Source of the DNA: Selaginella moellendorffii
Taxonomy: Eukaryota; Streptophyta; Lycopodiopsida; Selaginellales; Selaginellaceae
Length of the DNA: 64,000 nucleotides
Reading direction: 5' to 3'
Assembly (NCBI RefSeq): GCF_000143415.4
Contig: NW_003314271.1
Location: 1,718,806 to 1,782,805, forward strand
A program made the translations under genes and the position numbers. The notes under the pieces are model-generated. The model did not search any database and was not told where the DNA came from. It saw nothing but the letters and a program-made list of their open reading frames with translations. Below, in pieces: positions 50,757-60,266 of this stretch; position 1 is the stretch's first letter; each line of letters begins with the position of its first letter.

Positions 50757-51752
50757 ATGAACGCGCTCTTCCTCCCGGGGATTGTCCTCATGTGGTCGCT
50801 GCTGCCGCCTTGCTCCAGCAAGCAAGTGCTCAAGGTAGGGGGCGAGATCGGCTGGACGCAATTCAACATCTTTAGCGGCCAGACTCCCGACTACGCTGCC
50901 TGGGCATCCAAGACCACTCTCGTCCCAGGGGATGACATCGGTATGTGAAACTTAACTCTCGCAACAAAACGATTCATCGATACGAAGTTTCTAAAAGACC
51001 TAGCAGTCTTCCTGTTTTTTCCACAGCTCCACAACATTCACATGTTCCGGAACCATAGCGAGTACGTGAATTGCAACTTCACCGAGAGCACGCTCCTCGA
51101 CGAAGGGCTTTCCGGCGTGTATACTGTAAGTTCTTTCGATTTGGAGTTCTTTTTGTCGCAGGACTTAAGTATACGTGATTGATCGGGAACTGATTTTTCG
51201 TTTTTCTTCTTGTTGATAGTGGACTGCTCCAGCGCCTGGAACTTACTACTTCGGATGCAGCAAGGACTACTACTCACACTGCCAGCTGGGCCAGAAGTTC
51301 GCGATCACAGTGGTGGAGCAGTCATCCTTGATCCATCTTCCTCCGGCCGGAAGCCCAGCAGCTGCCGCGGCATCTCCCTCGGACGATTCAAGTCCAGCTG
51401 ACAATGGTTGCGCCACCGCTTCCAGCGACGATGACGACGACGACACTTCCCATGACTCCGACAGTTCGTGCTCGCCATGGGTGGACAGTCCACCAGATGA
51501 CACCCCAGTTCTCTCGCCGGTGAGCGCTCGCCACCATCCGGACGCGTCCGTGAATCCTCGACGAGTCCCGGATTTCGGCACGAACACCAAGCGTCGTCCT
51601 CCGCCCCGCTCGTCTTCGGTAAGCTTCCAAAGTTTTTTGCGATCGATGGATCGATCATCAAGATTTTTCGTTTCTTCCAGGCTCGCGAGTTTCACGCCCG
51701 CGCTTATGCCATTCGAGGCTTGATCGTCTTCGTCCTCAACCTCGTCCTCTAG
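50757..51752 (+). CDS. Phytocyanin (stellacyanin/uclacyanin-like) blue copper protein
   Basis: Four exons (50757-50940, 51007-51125, 51220-51618, 51681-51752) join to 257 residues. The signal peptide MNALFLPGIVLMWSLLPP is followed by the plastocyanin-like domain: VGGEIGWTQFNIFSGQTPDY, a VFLF strand and LHNIHMF with the first His ligand, YVNCNF with a disulfide Cys, and TYYFGCSKDYYSHCQLGQKF with the Cys and second His ligands. The axial position is Gln, as in stellacyanins, rather than Met. The acceptor tagcag at 51006 is chosen because the downstream ttccacag gives the wrong phase. A Pro/Ser/Asp-rich linker (about 110 residues, arabinogalactan-like) and a short hydrophobic end (GLIVFVLNLVL) suggest a GPI anchor. 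Expected at the cell surface or wall as an electron carrier or adhesion partner. Confidence 0.88.
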
Positions 51753-52149
51753 GAAGTCCGCGCTAAAGAAAAACTGGGAAGAATTTTGACCGTCTGTTCG
51801 TATGGAGAATATGCGTCAACGTGTTAGAGGATATGCTCCACGTAGAATATACTATGTAGATTCGCGGGAGGTCACTTTGATCCTCGTCCCATGACAGGAA
51901 CCAACGAACCTGTCTAATAACGAACAATTTGCTTTATTCCATTCTTAACAGGGACCATTCGTTTCCTTTCCTTTGCGCAAGAGCTCACATTTTCTCCCCG
52001 GGAGGAAATTTTTTAGGCTTTGGCGCTCTGGTTCTTTTGGGGCAAGAAAGAAAGAGATTGAGAGCGATCGAATGCGGCAGGGAGGATCGGCCTTCTTGAT
52101 CTTGGAGCAAGAAAGGAGGAGGATCATCCGGCCGGGGCCGCGCGATCAA
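51753..52149. other. Intergenic between phytocyanin and glucanase
   Basis: About 400 bases. The frame leading into the glucanase is open from 51973 but starts at a non-ATG codon; an in-frame ATG at 52072 is an alternative start for that gene. Confidence 0.5.
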
Positions 52150-54058
52150 ATGCCGGGGAGATCGAGGTCAGCGCCAAGAAGAGCTTGCAGCTCTTCGTAC
52201 CCCCCTTTTTCTCCTCTGGTGCTCTCGATCGCGCTCACGCTTGTCACGGCGATGAGACTTGGATCGTCGTCGGCGGTGGGATTTGGGGTGAACTGGGGAA
52301 ATATGGCATCGCACAGGCTCCCCGCGGAGGTTGTGCTGCGAATGCTCAGCTCCAGCAATATCACCAAGCTCAAGCTCTTCGATGCCGACTCGAAGATCGT
52401 CGGTATGTTTGCCAACAGCGATGTGGAGCTCATGGTCGGGATTCCAAACGAAATGCTGGACAAGATCGCGAACAGCCCCCGGGCGGCGCTGGATTGGGTC
52501 AAGGAGAATGTGACCCAGCATCTCCCCGAGGTGAAAATCAGGTACTCTTTTCTTCCAAGATCAAAGTAGCGGTTATTTTTCTTTCTTTCTTTTTTCCTTC
52601 TTCGTTGCATGCTGGGGTTTGTTCCTATATTTTTTCGTGGTTTTGATGTTTCCTTACTGCATGGTCGCGGTTTGATCGTAGACACGAGTGATGGATATTA
52701 AATTTTAGTTTTTTTCTCTCTCTTCACCGATCGATCAATCGATCGAAAACTTGCTAACTTCTTTGCTCTTTTTTTTCTTTCGTTCCAGATATGTGGCAGT
52801 CGGGAACGAGCCCTTTCTCAAGGCATACAACGCAACTTATGAATCCGTCACCCTCCCAGCGCTCAGAAACATCCAAGGAGCGCTGGACAAGCTCAACTCA
52901 GCGGAGCCGATCAAGGCGGTGGTTCCTCTTAACGCCGACGTTCTCAGCGATGGCGGCTCCCCCTTACCATCGGCGGGACTGTTCCGGCCCGACATCCAGC
53001 CGCTCATGGACACGCTCGTCTTAACTCTCGCCAAGCACCAAGCTCCCTTCGTCGTCAACATATACCCGTTCCTCAGCCTCCACCAGGATCCACACTTCCC
53101 GCAAGAGTTCGCGTTCTTCGACGGCAGCAACACCGGCGCTGCCGCCATCCACGACTTCAATGGCAACACCTACACAAACGTCTTTGACGCGAGCTACGAT
53201 CTCCTGGTTGCAGCGCTCAACAGGAACGGCTTCCCGGACATGAAGATCATCGTTGGAGAGGTCGGGTGGCCGACGGACGGGGACGTGAACGCGAATCCAG
53301 CCAACGCGCAGCGCTTCAATCAGGGGCTTCTCGCGCACATCACCAGCGGCAGGGGGACGCCGCTCCGGCCCAACCAGGAGCTCGACGTTTACCTCTTCGC
53401 GCTCATCGACGAAGATCAAAAGAGCATCCTTCCCGGCAACTTTGAGCGGCACTGGGGGATATACACTTACGACGGCCGAGCAAAGTACGAGCTGGACGTG
53501 CTGGGAACAGGCCTCGCCAACTTTTCCAGCGACGTCCAGTACTTGCCGTGGCGGTGGTGCGTGCTCAATCCCGAGGGCGACATGACCAAGCTCGCCAAGA
53601 GCGTCGACTACGCTTGCTCGCACGGTGACTGCACAGCGCTCGTCTATGGCGGCTCTTGCAACCACATTGGCGATCAAGGCAACGCCTCGTACGCTTTCAA
53701 CAGCTACTACCAGATCAATAACCAGGAGGAGGAGAGCTGCGTCTTTGACGGGCTGGGGATGATCACCACTGCGAATCCATCCACCGGGGGCTGCGAGTTT
53801 CCCGTCCAGCTCAATCCGCTCGCCTCGTCCTCGACGTCTTCCACCGCGACGCTCATGTCCTCCGAGAGCAGCAGCGTCGGGCAGTCGATGCTCCTGGCGC
53901 TGCTCCTGGCAATCGCGCAGCTGGTGCTGGATTTCGACAAGCTTGCGTCGGGATGGATTTCATCGAGGAGGAAGAAATCCAAGCTTTCGAAGTTGACGAC
54001 TAACGGGCAGACTACGATCACGAAGACGAAGAAGCCCGGCATTTGCAGGATATACTAG
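52150..54058 (+). CDS. GH17 endo-1,3-beta-glucanase with CBM43 (X8) domain
   Basis: Two exons, 52150-52541 and 52789-54058, giving 553 residues. A signal-anchor-like stretch (FSPLVLSIALTLVTA) precedes the GH17 domain: GVNWGNMASHRLPAEVVLRM, LKLFDADSKIVGMF, YVAVGNEPFLKAYN with the acid/base Glu, VVNIYPFLSLHQDP and IIVGEVGWPTDGD with the nucleophile Glu, then ERHWGIYTYDGRAKYEL. The X8/CBM43 domain follows (RWCVLNPEGDMTKLAKSVDYACSHGDC-like run, with its Trp and six Cys). This matches the plant GH17-X8 class acting on callose at the wall or plasmodesmata. A C-terminal hydrophobic helix (MLLALLLAIAQLVLDF) could be a GPI signal, but about 40 basic residues follow it, which is unusual. The in-frame ATG at 52072 would add 26 residues. 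Confidence 0.93.
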
Positions 54059-54713
54059 GTATCTTCTATAGAGAAGATTGTCATGCTAAACAAATGGAAG
54101 ATGACACTTGACATGATTATCACGCAAAAGTTTTGATGAGATTTTCGAATCTTCTAAAGGTAAATGTTAGCTCAAACACAATGGAAGATTTTTTAACCTT
54201 CTAAAGGTATCTTTAAGCTCATGGATTATATAGTTAAGTTTGATCAAGACTAATATTAACTCAAACGATTGATTGGTGGTCACTGGATAAGAGTAACATC
54301 CACGCAAGGCGGGACCATTTCCACGTAGCGTGCCGCCAGCGTACGGTACAAATTGCTACGTCACTAACGTGTCGAGACTCCGCTACTGTACGCGCACGTG
54401 TCGCCACATATATGGCCAGAATTTATTTCTCTGCTATCTTTAACTAATAAACGTTGGCCCGCGTTACGAGAATCCCCCTAATTTTAGCGGCTTCGGCTTA
54501 TCCACAGGAATATGCCTTCGAGCTTATCCAGTTTTACCCCAGTTTGTGGGCGTTTGGGTAAACTCAAACCCTTTTCGGCCCTTTTTCTTGGCAGAGTATA
54601 TAAGCACGAGAGGAGTGATGCCTTTCTAGGGCAACGATTTCCTTGCGTTGTGTCGATCGAGAGAGGGAAAGCGAAGCGAGCGAATTTGCGTGAGAAGAAA
54701 GAGGGCAAGGCGA
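54059..54713 (+). promoter_or_regulatory. Promoter of the first J-protein gene with TATA box and ABRE-like site
   Basis: A perfect TATA box (tatataag, 54597-54604) lies about 110 bases before the ATG at 54714. A G-box/ABRE core (cacgtgtc, 54395-54402) and further acgtg cores near 54367 lie 200 bases upstream, suggesting abscisic-acid, stress or light input. The first 250 bases are AT-rich 3' flank of the glucanase gene. Confidence 0.6.
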
Positions 54714-55166
54714 ATGGCGACGGCGGCGGTGGGTTCTTCCCAATTCTCGGGGATGGATGTCTCTCGGACGATCCAAACCCCGCAACAGCAGCAGCCCCGG
54801 CAGGGATGGAGGAATGGGCGGTCGAATTTGCGGCTGCGGGCGTCGGCGGCGGCGAGCGCGAGGTATGGATCATCGCCGGTGGCCCCCTGCGAGTCCTACT
54901 CGATGCTGGGCATCCGGCCGGGCGATTCCAAGCAGGATCTCAAGCGCGCCTACCGGAGGCTCGCGCTCCAGTATCATCCGGATGTTTGCAAGGGCGATCA
55001 CTGCGCGCCCAAGTTCCAGGAGATCAACGCGGCGTACGAGCTCCTCCAGAAGATCATGGACGGGAGCGCCGTGGCCGCCCCGGTGGACGATCGCTACTAC
55101 TACAGCGACGACGAGGAGGATTTGGAGGAGTACAAGTCGGGGTGGGAGGGCGCGTGGGTGTTTTGA
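54714..55166 (+). CDS. Small J-domain protein, likely chloroplast
   Basis: Intronless, 150 residues, ATG 54714 about 110 bases after a TATA box. The first 60 residues are rich in Ser, Gln, Arg and Ala with few acids (transit-peptide-like). The J domain follows: SMLGIRPGDSKQDLKRAYRR, ALQYHPDVCKG with the HPD tripeptide that stimulates Hsp70 ATPase, and FQEINAAYELL. A short acidic tail (YYYSDDEEDLEEYK) ends at WVF. It is like the small plastid J proteins AtJ8/J11/J20. Its expected partner is stromal Hsp70. A related gene with introns lies at 60242; the lack of introns here suggests possible origin as a retrocopy. Confidence 0.88.
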   Translation: MATAAVGSSQFSGMDVSRTIQTPQQQQPRQGWRNGRSNLRLRASAAASARYGSSPVAPCESYSMLGIRPGDSKQDLKRAYRRLALQYHPDVCKGDHCAPKFQEINAAYELLQKIMDGSAVAAPVDDRYYYSDDEEDLEEYKSGWEGAWVF

Positions 55167-55881
55167 TCCCGGCGACTTTCCCCCTTTATTCTTCTTCTCG
55201 ATCGATCGTCTCGTGTAAATAGGGAGGGACGGGAAGATCTCTGTACAGTGGGGGCTATCGGAATTTTTTAGGCAGCCAGGAAGAACAACTTTGCTTGTAT
55301 AGAAACACACCAAAAAGACTTGGAATCGAAGGAAGGAAACCAAGAAAGAAATTTCTTTCTCTTATTAGGTTATCTGTCTAGAACACTTCGATTGAATGAC
55401 GAGAACTCTTTGATTGATTGAAAGGTCGCTATCTTTCTTTTTCTCTTTTGGTTTAAGTTATCCCTTGGGATGGGGACAAAAGATCCACGTATATGAAAGA
55501 CTGGGTTCCCACGCTGCCGTGTGTTTAGACCACACGGAATAAAGACTTGATCAACAGAGGAAAACGTGGACAACGTTTAGCACTTCCAAATATTCTGTTT
55601 GTAGCGTTATGTTCTATCTGTTAAAAAAGACACGAGAAAAAAGCAAACAAAAACGGAAAAAGATAATATATATAGTGGAATTAGCTGTATCCTGCTTTGA
55701 AAGGACCAAGCAAACTATTGGAACTTAGCAAAGTTTAACTGGCCAGAAATCAAAGAGATAATTTACACTATATTTTTAAAATATTGGACTCACTTAATCT
55801 CGAGCCACATTTTTCTTAAGAATGATAGACATGAGCAAAGTAAAAGTTTTACTATATTCTTGTAATCATTTTGAAGGTCAT
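55167..55881. other. Converging 3' flanks
   Basis: About 700 bases of 3' sequence between convergent genes, AT-rich after 55620. The minus-strand frame at 55573-55370 has no recognisable domain. Confidence 0.5.
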
Positions 55882-56403
55882 TTACTGGTTGCAAACCTTA
55901 ATATTTGCAGTGACCTGATAGTTCATGCCACCCAGTGAAGCCTCAGTCACGGTTCCAGTTGCTCCAACATAAATCCCAGTGCCGCCAAGAATCGCATATG
56001 TGGTGGAAGAACCTGGTGCAGAACCTCCGGCATCTCCCATGAACTCCACCCGGTTGTTCCCACACTTGATCTGGGAAACCAGGAATTCCAGAGCTCCAGT
56101 GTCGGCGATCACACCTTGGTAGATGCATCTGGAGTTTCCACTAAGAGGAGCAGCAAATGTTTGGACGGAGCCATCGCGATCCATCACACCAGTGGTTGGA
56201 ACACCATCGGTTGGAACAACTTGGAACTCGTTTTGGCCAAGAACAAACTGGGCAGAACCTTGGATGGTGTAGCTCTTGCACTGGAATAGAAGATTTAGAA
56301 TCTATTGCAATTTGGACTTTACAATACTTACCAAGTTTGCGGATGCATAAGAAGCAAAGAGAGCAACAGCGAGGGCCAAAACAAGCGCAACCTGGGATGC
56401 CAT
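55882..56403 (-). CDS. Small secreted protein, possibly dirigent/allene-oxide-cyclase-like barrel
   Basis: Two exons (56403-56332 and 56280-55882, intron 51 bases) encode 156 residues. Residues 1-23 are a clear signal peptide (ASQVALVLALAVALFASYAS). The mature part is rich in Gly, Ser, Thr and Val with four Cys: CKSYTIQGSAQF, then VLGQNEF and VPTTGVMDRDG, RCIYQGVIADTGALEFL, QIKCGNN, and the glycine-rich AILGGTGIYVGATGTVTEAS, ending in ANIKVCNQ. The GGTGxYxGATGxVT block resembles the repeated strand of dirigent and AOC barrels, but the full dirigent motif set is not seen, so the family is tentative. It is likely apoplastic. The paired Cys suggest disulfides. Confidence 0.7.
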
Positions 56404-57490
56404 TACAACTGAAAAAGCAACCTTTAAACTTGGGTATGTATATTAGTGTGGGAAGAAAATAAAATCTTTACATTGGTGAAGCTAACCTTACCAAGTTGAT
56501 TGACAAAAAGAAACTTCTGATTGCCAATCAGAACCAATCATAGGAAAATGATACATTGAATGTCTGAAGATATTCTTTTAGCATATTCTGTTAAGTTTTA
56601 AAGCTACTGTGAAATGTCTGGCCTTTGCTCCGATTCCGGGACTTCCTCGACACGGATAAAGACCCGGTAACTACTTTGAACTTTTTTCTTTCTTCTATTT
56701 TTCTAGTAATTCTATGCAGTGCTCGCCTCAGAAATGAATCTCGAACGTACACGATTGTCGTATTGGTGCAATCGGATGGTTTTCCCACGCTCTTGTTTTT
56801 TCCCGCTAACAAGAAGAGCTTGACCCGGTAAGCAGCGATGAAACTGGAGAATGAGATTCCGGAACTGCCTGATGCGATCAGTCCAGTCTTTCCAGATGAC
56901 GAGGAAGAGTCTTGAACTGATGCAAATCAAACTCTGGAGGAACGTGTTTTGTTTCTAGTTAACTGTCTTCTCATTCATGAAGACTTCTGAGCAGGACGAT
57001 GAGATGAGCTTAGTCAGGGAGATTGTCAATTCTCTTTCGGCTCCTGCTCTACCTGGTATGCATTGTTTCTCTGCATTCATTCACCAACAGCACACTTTCA
57101 ACTGCAGGGTTACTGACTACGACCTTGTCTGGTACTTTCAGCTCCTTTCTTTCTTCTGTTTTTCTAGTTATTTTTATGCAGTGATCGAGGAAATGAAACT
57201 CGAGTGCGAGAATTGAACTGCCTGATTTGTTCAGTCCCATGTTCCCAGATGACGAGGAAGAGGAGTTAGAACCTGCACCCGATGCAAATCAAACTCTGGA
57301 GGTGCTTTTATTCTTTCAATTCTCATTCATGAACAGGACAATGAGATGAACTTAGTAGTGAGGGAGATTGTGAGTTCTTTCCAGGCTCCTGCTAGACCCT
57401 GGTACATATGCATTGTTGCTCAGCATTCATTTGCCAGCACTCTTTTCAACTGCAGGTTTACTGACTAGACATTGTTCAACTTCCAAACTG
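56404..57490 (+). repeat. Degenerate duplicated exon-intron units upstream of the Crinkler-type pseudogene
   Basis: A unit of about 350 bases occurs at least twice. One copy is about 56840-57180 and the next about 57185-57490. Shared words include ccagatgacgaggaagag (56893 and 57246), gatgcaaatcaaactctgg (56919 and 57279), acgatgagatgagcttag against acaatgagatgaacttag, and cattcat..ccag with ttcaactgcagg. A third partial copy of the ctttcttct/ttttctagt/atgcagtg piece is at 56685-56720. The encoded text (ELPDAISPVFPDDEEES; MSLVREIVNSLSAPALPG) fits duplicated N-terminal exons, now with stops. Confidence 0.6.
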
Positions 57491-57494
57491 ATGA

Positions 57495-58365
57495 GTCTCA
57501 GATAATCAGATTGCTCTTACAGGCTCTTTGGTGTGCACTCGGATTTTGGAGCGGCCGTGCTACACTGATCTTCGTAAGAGGAGGAGAAGTAAGAACAGAT
57601 TGGTTTTGCTGTTGAGGGTGCCTGGGATTGGCAAGAGCGCCTTTCTCATTACAACTCTACCCCCATCTGAAGTAGGTCAGGAAGGCGGTGGCGTTTCAGA
57701 ATAAGAGTGGTCATCTCTATCTCTTTGAACCGCAGCACACTGAGAAGATGGCATGTATTGGTGCATGTATTGGCGCGAGGGCTACAGATGTTTCGCCCTT
57801 GAGCAGCATCCACACCAGAAGCTGGTCGATCCTCCAGCATTCAAATGCAAAGGTTCTATTGGCAGCCAGCCCAAAGTTGACGGACTTTCAGGAGTTTGAT
57901 AAGGATGGCCGCACTCAGCACGTGTTTCTACCGATTTGGTCTGCTGCCGAGATTGCTCTGGCTTGGCAGGAAGTATTTGATCCTGTCCATTTCATGGCTG
58001 AGTTATCCCACTCCCAGGATGAAGTCGGAAAGCTCGAGTTTGAAGCAATAAAAGAGTTTGACACTCGAGGTGGTGAAGGAAAGGCACCAGAAATGGGGGA
58101 AGGCTCGGCCCGGTTTGTGTTGGAGAGGCCGCACATTGACCTGGATTCCTTGGTCGCTGGCTTGATTTCTGTTCAGCAGACAGTAGAGGCAATAGGGAAG
58201 CGGATCATAGACGGTGATCACCCGTCTCACAAGATGGTGCATGTTTGCGTCTCCATACCTCGTTGATGCAACGGCGAAGAAACTCAACGAGTCTAGGGAG
58301 CTGAGTACGTTCCTGAGCTTCAAGACCATGGATGCAAGTGCCACATTTTCCAGAACGAGCTAAAG
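57495..58365 (+). pseudogene. Crinkler/RHS-type P-loop NTPase, frameshifted
   Basis: The reading before 57670 has ERPCYTDLRKRRRSKNR and a Walker A-like LLRVPGIGKSAFLI, typical of the CRN/RHS (retrotransposon hot spot) NTPase head. Near 57672 the frame shifts by one base. The next part (57688-58266) carries FQNKSGHLYLF, KVLLAASPKLTDFQEFDK and HVFLPIWSAAEIALAW, the SP...F.K...++.P.W...E block of the family. Near 58236 it shifts again, and a C-terminal part follows (PYLVDATAKKL, TFLSFKTMDA). This family gave rise to host-targeted effectors in oomycetes and is also known in other eukaryotes. Here it is broken and likely inactive. The function of plant members is unknown. Confidence 0.72.
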
Positions 58366-58688
58366 ATCAAGTGAGCCCAAGCTGTGAACAAGTGTAGCGG
58401 AATGTTTGAAAGTGATGGAGCACAGAAGTATAGCTACCTCGTTGGAACTTTATCAGGAAGTATTGGCTAGAAGCAAATTGTCAATGAAAGTCAATGAAAA
58501 ATCTTTGATTGCTATTTTATGGTCAATGAATGTCAATGGTCCTCTTATTATTCTCTTGCATATTCTGTTAAGGCTATCTTAAATCTAGCAAATTCGGCTA
58601 CAGTTAGTTAGGTCTAGGGTTGAGGGTTTTGTGCCGCGATTTCTAGGGCTCGAGAGGGCGAGGGGCGAGCGGCGAGAGAGAGACAGCC
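58366..58688. other. Intergenic before TIM17
   Basis: Just over 300 bases. It holds a small tandem repeat of gtcaatgaa (about 58481-58540) and a tagggtt telo-box near 58616, 70 bases before the TIM17 ATG. Confidence 0.5.
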
Positions 58689-59399
58689 ATGGCGACGCCG
58701 GATCACGCGCGCGAGCCGTGCCCGGACCGCATCCTCGACGACATTGGCGGCGCATTCAGCATGGGCGCCATCGGCGGCTCGGTCTACCACTTCATCCGCG
58801 GCGTCTACAACTCCCCGCGAGGTGAGCGCCTGCTGGGCGGCGCGCAGGGCGTGCGCATGAACGCGCCTCGCGTCGGCGGTAGCTTCGCCGTCTGGGGCGG
58901 CCTCTTCTCCACCTTCGATTGCACCATGGTCTACTTGCGCCAGAAGGAGGACCCCTGGAACTCCATCGCCGCGGGTGCCGCCACCGGCGGCTTCCTCCAG
59001 CTGCGAGCCGGGATGAAGAGCGCCACCAGGTCGGCGATCTTTGGCGGCGTGCTGCTCGCGCTCATCGAGGGCGCGGGGCTGATGCTCAACCGGATGATGA
59101 CGCCGCCGCCGCCACCCATGGAGGAGCCAATTCCACAGACCGGGCCGCCCTCCTCCGGTATCTTCCCATTTCCAGCTCCGAACACTGCGGGGATGGGTGG
59201 CCAGTTTCCTTCTTCTCCAGGTGGTGGTAGCGGTGGTGGTGGTGGCGCCAGCGATGGTTCTTCGTCTTCCTCGGGCTCTAGTTCTTGGTACTCGGGATGG
59301 TTTGGAGGGACGAAGGAGGAACCCAAGCCTTACAACGAGAAGCTGGACAGTTTTGAGGCGAATCCACCCCCGCCGATGCCCGGCTTCGAGGTGAAGTGA
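58689..59399 (+). CDS. TIM17: Mitochondrial inner-membrane translocase subunit TIM17
   Basis: Intronless, 236 residues, ATG 58689 in good context (gccATGG). The Tim17/22/23 domain fills residues 1-130: REPCPDRILDDIGGAFSMGA, then four membrane-spanning Gly-rich helices (GAIGGSVYHFIRGVYNSP, FAVWGGLFSTFDCTMVYLRQ, WNSIAAGAATGGFLQLRAGM, FGGVLLALIEGAGLML). It is a core part of the TIM23 channel importing presequence proteins. Residues 135-236 form a Pro-rich, Gly/Ser-rich extension (GGGSGGGGGASDGSS) ending in a conserved-looking NPPPPMPGFEVK, as in plant TIM17-2, whose tail reaches the outer membrane. Length fits that isoform. Confidence 0.95.
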   Translation: MATPDHAREPCPDRILDDIGGAFSMGAIGGSVYHFIRGVYNSPRGERLLGGAQGVRMNAPRVGGSFAVWGGLFSTFDCTMVYLRQKEDPWNSIAAGAATGGFLQLRAGMKSATRSAIFGGVLLALIEGAGLMLNRMMTPPPPPMEEPIPQTGPPSSGIFPFPAPNTAGMGGQFPSSPGGGSGGGGGASDGSSSSSGSSSWYSGWFGGTKEEPKPYNEKLDSFEANPPPPMPGFEVK

Positions 59400-59776
59400 G
59401 CGAGGGAGATCTGGCGTGGACGTGTACATGCAAGGACTTCGCGAGGTACTTCTCTTTTGTTCTTGTTTAGAAGTGAGATTTGCTTCCAAGTTTTGCCTTG
59501 AGAGTTTCTCGAGGTTGCAAGGACTTGATCTTCGTGAGATTTCCTTCCATAGAGATTTTCTCAAGTTTGCGAGGACTTGATCTTTGGAAGTGTGGCTTTC
59601 CTCTCTATCTTTGTTTACTCAGAGTTAGTTACACTGTAGACTAAAAGTTTTTTTTTTTTGTTCTCCTTCGTACACTGTAGATTAAACGTCTCGAGTGTTT
59701 CCAGTTTTTTTTTTAATTCAAGAGGACTGTTCCTTTGTGTTACTCTTGCACGGTACTGACTGTGATTCGTTTACAG
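59400..59776. other. TIM17 3' region with short repeats
   Basis: Contains two or three imperfect copies of a 45-70-base unit (gcaaggacttgatcttcgtg near 59517 and gcgaggacttgatctttgg near 59571). No gene is seen. Confidence 0.5.
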
Positions 59777-60071
59777 ATGGCTCGTGGTCCGGTCAGCTTG
59801 GCCTCGTGAGTGATGCGGTCTCAAGTCGTGTGTTCTCTTATTTCATTTTTACTTCCATCGTGGAATACTTTAAACTCTGTTCTTGCTCTTCCTCCTCTCT
59901 TTCTCTCCCCTCTGTTCTTTAGTGTCGGCTTTGTATGCTTCGACTGTCGTGTTGTTGCAGGCGCGCCATGCTACGCGATAGCGAAAGCCCAGCAGCAGGT
60001 TTTGTATATCATTCTACCATGGTTTTGATCGGTTTTTCTAACTGAAGCATGTTTTCCGCGTGCTTTTCCAG

Positions 60072-60266
60072 GAGAAGAAAAGGACGAAACTTCTGGTGGC
60101 CGGGTCAGTGCTGGTGGGTCTCGGTCGTACTGCCCACGTTTTTGAACAGGCAACGGGTGCTACAAAAGGCAGCGGAGCCCCCTTTTCTTCCTCAGCAGCC
60201 AAAGCTGCAAATCTTTCGGAGGGAAGACTCGACTCTCTGATATGGCAATCTCGTCGCCAGCTCTAG
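60072..60266 (+). CDS. Last exon of a small unknown Ala-rich protein
   Basis: The exon follows a good acceptor (cttttccag, ending 60071) and reads EKKRTKLLVAGSVLVGLGR, then THVFEQATGATK-like sequence, ending QSRRQL at TAG 60264-60266. A preceding small exon (59961-59998, PCYAIAKAQQQ) joins it in phase 0. An ATG exon at 59777 (MARGPVSLA) is the obvious start, but its gtgagt donor gives the wrong phase, so the 5' end is unresolved. A hydrophobic stretch LLVAGSVLVGLG could be a membrane or transit segment. Its last 25 bases overlap the ATG of the next gene in another frame. I do not recognise the family. Confidence 0.4.
   Translation, partial: EKKRTKLLVAGSVLVGLGRTAHVFEQATGATKGSGAPFSSSAAKAANLSEGRLDSLIWQSRRQL

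Noticed and set aside
51270-51695. Minus-strand frame over the phytocyanin exons
   Set aside because: It is a shadow of the Pro/Ser/Asp-rich linker coding region.
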